Of a stretch of 64,000 nt of DNA, positions 57,944-64,000 are shown one piece after another. Position numbers and translations under genes: made by a program. Below the pieces are notes generated by a model. The model worked only from the letters and a program-made list of their open reading frames with translations, was not told the origin of the DNA and ran no database searches. How positions within the stretch are numbered: position 1 is the stretch's first letter; each line of letters starts with the position of its first letter. Source of the stretch: Sutcliffiella horikoshii. Its GTDB lineage: Bacteria > Bacillota > Bacilli > Bacillales > Bacillaceae_I. The stretch lies in contig KV440964.1 in the NCBI GenBank assembly GCA_001636495.1, positions 2,496,666-2,560,665 of the forward strand, written 5' to 3'.

Positions 57944-59428
57944 ATGTCGGTTCTAAGTGTGAAAGAGTTGAAGTTTCAAGATTTGGTCAACAAAAACAAG
58001 CTGATGTTTTTTGTCATCTTTATTTCTTATAGTGCAGGGCTTTTGGTTAACATTCTGGTTCCAGCTGCCACATTAATAACGATGACTCTTCTCGTGGCCC
58101 TATGCCTGGGGGCGGTATTATTTTTTCTGACAAGGTGGAATAACTGGTTTCACATAGTAGTGCCTTATTTCACGGTCGGGGTAACGTTTGCAGTATTTTT
58201 CATTATTTTAGTAAACCGTGGTGCATCCATTTCAGGTTTTATTTTGCCATTTTTCGTATTAATGCTTGCGACAATCTATTTCAACCGCAATGTTTTTATT
58301 GTTGGTGGAATTGGAAGTTTGTTGTTATTCGGATACTCTTTATGGTCATTCCTGAACGGAAACTTGATGACGGAAGGGCAGTTGGGGAATATCATTCTCT
58401 TATTCTTTTTGCTTTTTGTCATCACATTTGTTCAGGTCAAAATAGGCAAGAAGCTTTTTAGCCAGTTTGAAGGCATTGTGAATAATATGCAACTTGTAAG
58501 TGAAGAACGGCAAAGGCAACAGGATGCTTTTCAACAAGATGCGATGAAATTAATTGAACATGTCAATAAAGTGCATGAACGTATCAGCATGAATATCCAA
58601 TCCCAACGTGAAGTCTCCCAGACCATTCAGGAGCTATCTGCAGGGAGTCAAAAACAGACAGACCAAATCAGTGGAATTGCAGAACTTACAAATGATGTGT
58701 CCACTCTTATGGATAATATGGTTGACAGGTCTACTACTCTTTATATGACAACTAATACTACCAAATCGACAGCCGAACAGGGGAAGGTACTGGCTAGTGA
58801 ACTGCAACAGAATATGAGCAGCTTTTCCAGAGACGTCAAGGAAATGGATGCAGTATTCCAAGTCCTTACCGAAAAAATCGATGAAACGAATACATTGACC
58901 CAACATATTAAAAATATTACAGAGCAGACAAACCTCCTTGCTCTTAACGCTTCCATCGAAGCTGCCAGAGCAGGAGAAGCAGGAAGAGGCTTTGCTGTAG
59001 TAGCGGAGGAAATCCGGAAGCTTGCTACTTCAACGGGAGATACTACTAAGGAAATCACGGAAAACCTTGCTTCTTTACACCAAACTAAAGAAGAAGTATT
59101 ACATCAACTGCAACTTAACATCGCTAAGATGGGCAAGAATATGGACGCCACCAATGAAGTGAACCAGTCCTTTCATCAGATCAGTGAAACATTAATCAGC
59201 CTATTATCTGATGCAGAACAATTCCGTGAATTTGCAGGTACGGTAAAAGAAAAAACGGTCAACACCGATCATTACACAAGTGAATTTGCCGCCCTGATGG
59301 AAGAGTCGACAGCCGGTCTTGAGGAAATTAGCGCAAGTGTAGAACAGGTAACCAATGACAATAATAAAGTGGAAAGTACGTTAAAGGATATGGTGCAGAT
59401 TATTGACAAAATGGAGAAGCGGCAATAG
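57944..59428 (+). CDS. Methyl-accepting chemotaxis protein with multi-helix membrane sensor
   Basis: 494 residues. The N-terminus has about six membrane helices (residues 22-185) with short loops, so signals come from within or near the membrane instead of a periplasmic Cache domain. The C-terminal signalling domain (about 270-494) contains the hairpin tip with [37 protein letters not shown], which contacts CheA/CheW. The long frame from 57695 runs back into the repeat; ATG 57944 with GGAGTGGGGG upstream is credible. No HAMP domain was seen. Ligand unknown. Confidence 0.9.
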   Translation: MSVLSVKELKFQDLVNKNKLMFFVIFISYSAGLLVNILVPAATLITMTLLVALCLGAVLFFLTRWNNWFHIVVPYFTVGVTFAVFFIILVNRGASISGFILPFFVLMLATIYFNRNVFIVGGIGSLLLFGYSLWSFLNGNLMTEGQLGNIILLFFLLFVITFVQVKIGKKLFSQFEGIVNNMQLVSEERQRQQDAFQQDAMKLIEHVNKVHERISMNIQSQREVSQTIQELSAGSQKQTDQISGIAELTNDVSTLMDNMVDRSTTLYMTTNTTKSTAEQGKVLASELQQNMSSFSRDVKEMDAVFQVLTEKIDETNTLTQHIKNITEQTNLLALNASIEAARAGEAGRGFAVVAEEIRKLATSTGDTTKEITENLASLHQTKEEVLHQLQLNIAKMGKNMDATNEVNQSFHQISETLISLLSDAEQFREFAGTVKEKTVNTDHYTSEFAALMEESTAGLEEISASVEQVTNDNNKVESTLKDMVQIIDKMEKRQ

Positions 59429-59516
59429 TTATTTTTAAAAAATGGGCAAACGCACATACAGGACAGCCACCTAGTTCATAGTGTAGAAGTGTAAATATAA
59501 AACAGGAGTGATGACC

Positions 59517-59660
59517 ATGCACGATTACTGTTACTACACTTGTGGACCATGCGGATATCCATCTCAAGTTGCGCCAGCACATGGCTGTGGAAATACATTC
59601 GTTTTGATCGTAGTACTATTCATTTTGTTGATTATTGTTGGAGCTTGCTACTGCAAATAA
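59517..59660 (+). CDS. YjcZ-family sporulation miniprotein, 47 aa (Cys-rich)
   Basis: Begins MHDYCYYTCGPCGYPSQVAP and ends with [20 protein letters not shown] plus Lys. The hydrophobic core [16 protein letters not shown] is almost identical to the member at 46273, while the head is richer in Cys and Tyr. ATG 59517 is seven bases after CAGGAGTG; ATG 59511 is too close. A terminator follows. Confidence 0.88.
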   Translation: MHDYCYYTCGPCGYPSQVAPAHGCGNTFVLIVVLFILLIIVGACYCK

Positions 59661-59670
59661 GGAAAGTATG

Positions 59671-59713
59671 AAAGAAGCATCACCCGCTTGTATTGGGGTG
59701 ATGCTTCTTTACT
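59671..59713 (+). terminator. Intrinsic terminator after the yjcZ-like gene
   Basis: AGAAGCATCACCC and GGGTGATGCTTCT form a perfect 13-bp stem around a 10-base loop, followed by TTACTTTT. The remaining interval to 59921 shows nothing else certain. Confidence 0.85.
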
Positions 59714-59921
59714 TTTATGTGGCACCGAAAATCCAATCTTCTGAAAGGAATCGCGTGTATTTTATTAGTTGCCCATTTACTACGAAAGATTTCGTTCTAA
59801 TGAACATAGAATGGTAGTAAGCTAGCTCTTTAACTGCCGGATCTTATAAGCCTCATGAACGGGGAGTTTCCCTATTGCTAGTAAACGGTTACAGTACGCA
59901 GGTGGAAAGGAGTAATCGTTT

Positions 59922-61253
59922 ATGGATCAATCTTATCTTATTAAGCCTTTACTTGATAAAGATTACCCAGTTATCAGCCATGGAAACGGTGTGTTTCTAT
60001 ATGATGTCACCGGGAAGAAGTACTTGGACGGATCTTCGGGTGCGGTAACGGCAAGCATTGGTCATCATGTACAAGCTGTCATTGATGCGATGGCTGATCA
60101 GGCGAGTAAAGTGTCTTTTGTCTATCGTTCCCAATTCAGCAGTGTGCCGGCGGAGAACCTTGCCTCCAAATTAATGAACATTGCTCCTGGAGATATCAAT
60201 TGGTCATTTTTTGTTAACAGTGGCACGGAAGCGGTCGAAACAGCAATGAAAATATCCATCCAATATTGGCAGGAAGTTGGTAAGCCTCATAAAAATCAGA
60301 TCATATCGAGGTGGAAAAGCTATCACGGCATTACGATTGGAGCATTATCTTTGTCAGGACATGCGGAACGGAGAAGAAGGTTTGAGACCTTGCTGGAAAA
60401 GTCACCAGTTGTGGAACCGCCATACTGCTATCGTTGTCCGTTTAATTTGCAGTATCCGGGGTGTGGACTTAAATGTGCGGAAGATCTGGAGCGGGCAATC
60501 GAGGAGATCGGAGCAGATAACATAGCAGGTTTTGTAGCAGAGCCAATCATTGGAGCAGCCGCTGCAGCCATCTGTCCTCCTGATGGCTATTACCAGAGGA
60601 TTGCCGAGATCTGCAAAAAGCACGCTATTCATTTTATTGCCGATGAAGTCATGACAGGAATCGGTAGGACGGGAAAGATGTTTGCCATGGAGCATTGGGG
60701 CGTAACCCCTGACATTATTTGCATTGGGAAGGGAATGAGTGCTGGCTACTCACCGATTGCTGCAACTTTGGTGAGCGAGAGTATCATAGGGGGCATTCTA
60801 AAAGGATCTAAGATTGTCATGAGCGGACATACCTATAGTGCCAATCCTCAATCATCGGCTGTGGCCCTTGCGGTTTTGGAATATATGGAAAGCCAGGACC
60901 TTGTTGAACATAGCCGGGTGATGGGCGATTACTTGCTGGAGGAGCTACTGCAGTTGAAAACAGCCTTCCCATTCATTGGAGATGTTAGAGGAAAAGGTCT
61001 TTTACTGGGCCTTGAAATGGTGGAGGATAACACGACCAAATATCCATTCGCAACTGACAAGGCTGTTACAACGAGGCTTGTGGAGCTGGCTCAAAAGAAT
61101 GGTCTCTTGATTTATCCCGCCTCAGCAGGAATAGAGGGAGTAGGTGGGGATGCAATTATAATTGCACCGCCACTTTCCATAACTAAAGAAGAAGTGGATG
61201 AACTGATTTCCATCCTAGAAAAGACACTAAAGGATCTTCAAGGATTATTGTAA
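59922..61253 (+). CDS. yodT: Class III (PLP) aminotransferase, YodT-like
   Basis: 443 residues. PLP features: NSGTEAVETAMK, SRWKSYHGITIGALSLSGH, IADEVMTGIGRTGKMFAMEHWGVTPDI and the Schiff-base lysine in ICIGKGMSAGYSP. In B. subtilis yodT heads yodTSRQP-kamA, the sigma-E operon believed to degrade lysine through beta-lysine. This enzyme would transaminate the acetylated or free beta-amino acid intermediate. AAAGGAG precedes the ATG. yodS follows 13 bases after its stop. An inserted Cys-rich loop YCYRCPFNLQYPGCGLKC (about 167-184) is typical of this subgroup. Confidence 0.88.
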   Translation: MDQSYLIKPLLDKDYPVISHGNGVFLYDVTGKKYLDGSSGAVTASIGHHVQAVIDAMADQASKVSFVYRSQFSSVPAENLASKLMNIAPGDINWSFFVNSGTEAVETAMKISIQYWQEVGKPHKNQIISRWKSYHGITIGALSLSGHAERRRRFETLLEKSPVVEPPYCYRCPFNLQYPGCGLKCAEDLERAIEEIGADNIAGFVAEPIIGAAAAAICPPDGYYQRIAEICKKHAIHFIADEVMTGIGRTGKMFAMEHWGVTPDIICIGKGMSAGYSPIAATLVSESIIGGILKGSKIVMSGHTYSANPQSSAVALAVLEYMESQDLVEHSRVMGDYLLEELLQLKTAFPFIGDVRGKGLLLGLEMVEDNTTKYPFATDKAVTTRLVELAQKNGLLIYPASAGIEGVGGDAIIIAPPLSITKEEVDELISILEKTLKDLQGLL

Positions 61254-61266
61254 GGGGTGACACGGG

Positions 61267-61983
61267 GTGGGAAAAGTAGATAATACGTTTAGCAAAATCG
61301 TAGAAGCTGAGAATGTCGCTCGCCTTTTTTTTGATGGGATGATTTTGATGTTCGGAGGCTTCGGTGGGGTAGGAACACCTTCGAAGCTGGTGGATCTTAT
61401 TCTCGAGACCGGAGTCAAAGACTTGACCCTTATCGGTAATGACGCTGGTTTTCCGACAATCGGAATTGGAAAGGTTGTCTGTGCAGGCAGGGTAAAAAGA
61501 TTGGTGGCTTCTCATATCGGTTCCAATCCAGTAGCTGGTCAATTGATGACAGACAAAAAATTGGAAGTGGAGTTCAGCCCTCAAGGTACGCTTGCTGAAA
61601 GGATGAGGGCTGGTGGTGTAGGGTTGGGTGGGATTCTTGTGGATGTTGGCATAACCAGCCAGATTGTTACACAAAACAAACAAATCGTCTCTTCTGGTGG
61701 AAAAGAGTACATTTTAGAGCCTGCTCTCACCGCAGATTTGTCTATTGTATATGCCAAAAAGGCGGATCCATATGGAAATCTTGTATTCGATAAAAGTGCA
61801 AGGAATACCAACCCACTTGTAGCAATGGCTGGTGCGAAAACGATTGTAGAGGTGGAAGAATTCGTTCCACTTGGTCACTTGGATCCAGAAGAGATTATTA
61901 CACCTGGCGTGTATGTGGATTATATGATTCAAAGTGAAGGGGTGAACTGGTCATGGGTATGGGAAAAGACATACGGAACTTGA
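61267..61983 (+). CDS. yodS: Acyl-CoA:3-oxoacid CoA-transferase subunit A, YodS-like
   Basis: 238 residues of CoA_trans family I subunit A (AtoD/ScoA-like). Signatures GGFGGVGTPSKLVDLIL, LIGNDAGFP, and VEFSPQGTLAERMRAGGVG. It forms a heteromer with the next gene's product and moves CoA between acyl donors and a ketoacid from beta-lysine breakdown. GTG start with AAGGGGTG upstream. Overlaps yodR by 31 bases, favouring equal production of both subunits. Confidence 0.92.
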   Translation: MGKVDNTFSKIVEAENVARLFFDGMILMFGGFGGVGTPSKLVDLILETGVKDLTLIGNDAGFPTIGIGKVVCAGRVKRLVASHIGSNPVAGQLMTDKKLEVEFSPQGTLAERMRAGGVGLGGILVDVGITSQIVTQNKQIVSSGGKEYILEPALTADLSIVYAKKADPYGNLVFDKSARNTNPLVAMAGAKTIVEVEEFVPLGHLDPEEIITPGVYVDYMIQSEGVNWSWVWEKTYGT

Positions 61984-62606
61984 TTGCCAAAAGAGCTGCA
62001 CAAGAAATTGAAAATGGGATGGTAGTGAATTTGGGGATTGGCATTCCTTCTTTGGTTCCGGATCATTTGCCAGAGGGTACCCATGTGTTTTTTCAAGCCG
62101 AAAATGGCGTATTAGGTATGGGTTCCACTCCACACCCCGGTGAGGAAGACGGAAATCTGTGCAATGCAGCAGGATACCCTGTAACCATTCGAGCGGGAGC
62201 TTCCTATTTCGATAGTTCTCTTGCCTTTGGAATGATTCGAAGGGGGAAACTCGACATCACAATATTAGGATCCCTTCAAGTTAGCGAACAAGGTGATCTA
62301 GCAAACTGGATTGTTCCAGGAAAAAAGGTGCCAGGAATGGGCGGAGCGATGGAGCTTTCTCAAAAAGCCAAAAAAGTTATCGTACTGATGAATCACACAG
62401 ATAAGTATGGTCACTCGAAAGTGGTAAAATCCTGCAGTTTACCAATTACAACTCCAGCGTGTGTGGATATGATCATAACAGATTTGGCAGTTTTTGCAGT
62501 GGGAAAAGAAGGTCTGCTACTTCTTGAGTTAATGCCAGGGGTTACTTTGGAGCAGGTGACAGCAAGTACAGATGCTACATTTAAACTATCACCTGCACTC
62601 ATATAG
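61953..62606 (+). CDS. yodR: Acyl-CoA:3-oxoacid CoA-transferase subunit B, YodR-like
   Basis: 217 residues, CoA-transferase subunit B. The catalytic Glu is in FQAENGVLGMG; upstream is MVVNLGIGIPSLVPDHL. It forms the active enzyme with subunit A. ATG 61953 lies eight bases after AAGGGGTG, inside the end of yodS. It is followed 35 bases later by yodQ. Confidence 0.92.
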   Translation: MGMGKDIRNLIAKRAAQEIENGMVVNLGIGIPSLVPDHLPEGTHVFFQAENGVLGMGSTPHPGEEDGNLCNAAGYPVTIRAGASYFDSSLAFGMIRRGKLDITILGSLQVSEQGDLANWIVPGKKVPGMGGAMELSQKAKKVIVLMNHTDKYGHSKVVKSCSLPITTPACVDMIITDLAVFAVGKEGLLLLELMPGVTLEQVTASTDATFKLSPALI

Positions 62607-62641
62607 GGTTCTATGGTGAATGACGAGGAGGGGTGGGTGAG

Positions 62642-63904
62642 ATGAAACAATTTGAATGGAAGGATTGGCTGGATAAGAATAGAGTTAATGCAGTAAAACT
62701 TCTGCAGAAACTTATTCAGGAAAGAAGTGTACAAGGAAAGGAAAGCTCTGCCCAGGCAGTCGTGATCGAAACGTGCAGAGAACTCGGATTGGAAATAGAC
62801 ATCTGGGAGCCTGATGCAAAGGAAATGAGTAAGCATAAAAATTTCGTTTCTGTTCGTGAACAGTTTCAGGATTCGCCAAATGTAGTAGCTGTCTGGAAAG
62901 GTACAGGCGGAGGGCATTCCATTATTCTGAATGGACACATTGACGTGGTGCCAGAGGGTGACCTGCTCCAATGGGACTTTGACCCATACGAGGGCAAAGT
63001 GGTGGATGGAAAAGTTTACGGTAGAGGAAGCACAGACATGAAGGGTGGTAACGTAGCATTATTGCTTGCAATCAATGCTTTAAAGTCAACAGGAGTGAAA
63101 CTTAAAGGGGATGTTATCTTCCAAAGTGTTATTGAAGAAGAGAGTGGAGGTGCCGGAACATTGGCTGCTATCCTCCGGGGCTACACAGCAGATGCAGTAT
63201 TGATTCCGGAGCCTACCAATTTGAAAATATTCCCGAAACAGCAAGGGTCCATGTGGTTCCGCCTAAAAGTGAAGGGCAAGTCTGCACATGGTGGGACCAG
63301 ATACGAAGGTGTAAGTGCCTTAGAAAAGAGTGTCCTTGTAATAGATAAAATAAGAGAATTGGAAAAGCTTCGAAACAGCCGCGTCATTGATCCGCTATAT
63401 AAAGGAGTCCCCATTCCACTTCCAATTAATCTAGGGAAAATCGAAGGGGGAAACTGGCCATCCTCGGTACCTGACCTGATAACACTGGAGGGAAGGATAG
63501 GCGTAGGTCCAGAGGAAAAGCTCGGAGACGTCAAACAGGAGCTTGCTTCATGGTTAGGTGCAATAAGTGAAGAGGATCCATGGTTTGAAAAGCATCCTGT
63601 AGAACTAGAGTGGTTTGGGGCTCAATGGGTACCTGGATCGGTTGAGGTGGACCATCCTTTTGTGAAGTTAATAGAGGATGCTTATACAGAAGTTGTCCAA
63701 AAACCCGCAATATTGGAAGCTTCTCCTTGGGGGACGGATGGCGGGTTATTTACACAGCTCTCTGGTATTCCAACGGTTGTGTTCGGTCCCGGTACAACAG
63801 AAGTTGCCCACTACCCCAATGAGTATATCTCCATTGATCAAATGATGAAGGCGGCAGAAATCATTGCCATTCTTTTAATGAACTGGTGCGAGGTCACCGA
63901 TTAA
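62642..63904 (+). CDS. yodQ: M20 family deacylase, YodQ-like
   Basis: 420 residues of the M20/ArgE/DapE metallo-hydrolase family. Metal and catalytic residues seen: LNGHIDVVPEGD (His, catalytic Asp), GRGSTDMKGG (bridging Asp), VIEEESGGAGT (general base Glu and ligand), IPEPTN and late His in EVAHYPNEYI. In the lysine pathway it would deacetylate N-acetyl-beta-lysine or related compound. AGGAGG is nine bases before ATG 62642. The kamA and yodP partners should lie to the right of the window. Confidence 0.88.
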   Translation: MKQFEWKDWLDKNRVNAVKLLQKLIQERSVQGKESSAQAVVIETCRELGLEIDIWEPDAKEMSKHKNFVSVREQFQDSPNVVAVWKGTGGGHSIILNGHIDVVPEGDLLQWDFDPYEGKVVDGKVYGRGSTDMKGGNVALLLAINALKSTGVKLKGDVIFQSVIEEESGGAGTLAAILRGYTADAVLIPEPTNLKIFPKQQGSMWFRLKVKGKSAHGGTRYEGVSALEKSVLVIDKIRELEKLRNSRVIDPLYKGVPIPLPINLGKIEGGNWPSSVPDLITLEGRIGVGPEEKLGDVKQELASWLGAISEEDPWFEKHPVELEWFGAQWVPGSVEVDHPFVKLIEDAYTEVVQKPAILEASPWGTDGGLFTQLSGIPTVVFGPGTTEVAHYPNEYISIDQMMKAAEIIAILLMNWCEVTD

Positions 63905-63917
63905 TTTTTGCTGTGCT

Positions 63918-63948
63918 TTGGAATCTCTTTTATAAGGGGTTCTTTTTT
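63918..63948 (+). terminator. Hairpin and T-run after yodQ
   Basis: GAATCTCTT and AAGGGGTTC pair (including G-T pairs) around TTATA and are followed by TTTTTTT. If functional, the operon ends here or downstream yodP-kamA genes need their own promoter. Confidence 0.6.
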
Positions 63949-64000
63949 TGATTAATGAAGAGTTCAGGAAACCTCTTTGCAATTATATGTTAAAAAATCC

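Overview
The window looks like chromosomal DNA of a spore-forming, low-to-moderate-GC member of the Bacillaceae. The evidence is a GerA-type germinant receptor operon, a spore-coat transglutaminase (Tgl), three YjcZ-family miniproteins, a TnrA regulator, AGGAGG-type ribosome binding sites with GTG/TTG starts, and gene order matching the Bacillus subtilis ugtP-bsaA-ypgQ-ypgR-yphP-ypiP-ypjP-ypjQ-thyB-dfrA-ypkP and ypmP-ypmQ-ypmR-ypmS neighbourhoods. No rRNA, tRNA, prophage, transposase or CRISPR array was seen.

Layout. 0-4.4 kb: the 3' part of an ABC-2 exporter operon, a PaiB-like FMN protein, small basic proteins, a methyltransferase and an AIM24 protein. 4.5-20.8 kb: lipid and cell-wall glycolipid synthesis (ugtP), one-carbon metabolism (fhs), redox proteins (glutathione peroxidase, bacilliredoxin BrxA), the ABC-F factor YfmR, ypiP/ypjP/ypjQ, a secreted anthrax-lethal-factor-like metalloprotease, then thyB-dfrA-plsC. 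20.8-26 kb: dispersed repeats, an SRAP/HMCES protein, ypmP, DegV, a PCYCGC lipoprotein and a nucleoside-hydrolase-like protein. 26-29.7 kb: germinant receptor operon (A, B and C subunits). 29.8-42.1 kb: one eight-gene, same-strand operon encoding a large exported/membrane protein, an ABC ATPase and permease resembling Gld-type transporters, a coiled-coil Gly-Gln-repeat membrane protein, a MoxR AAA+ ATPase, a DUF58 protein and two large von Willebrand A membrane proteins. It has a good ECF-sigma promoter in front and a terminator behind and is the best candidate here for a poorly described system. 42-48.5 kb: MFS exporter, ypmQRS, YjcZ miniproteins, DUF4397 protein, alpha/beta hydrolase. 48.6-52.7 kb: LytS/LytT-type two-component system plus CstA, a likely pyruvate- or nutrient-responsive uptake unit. 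52.8-59.7 kb: tnrA with a near-perfect autoregulatory promoter, an FbpA-like small protein pair, repeats, tgl, a CobW-type GTPase, fused MsrAB, a chemoreceptor and a third YjcZ protein. 59.9-63.9 kb: yodT-yodS-yodR-yodQ, the lower part of the beta-lysine/lysine degradation operon.

Three dispersed non-coding repeat types are scattered between genes: a GC-rich nested palindrome of about 115-160 bp in two subfamilies, exact 52-bp-period tandem hairpin units that twice sit directly beside that palindrome, and a roughly 63-bp element ending in an AAAAAGTC/GACTTTTT hairpin. Start codons were chosen from ribosome-binding-site spacing, so several genes begin downstream of the longest open frame. Gene names rest on remembered similarity and gene order, not on a database search.
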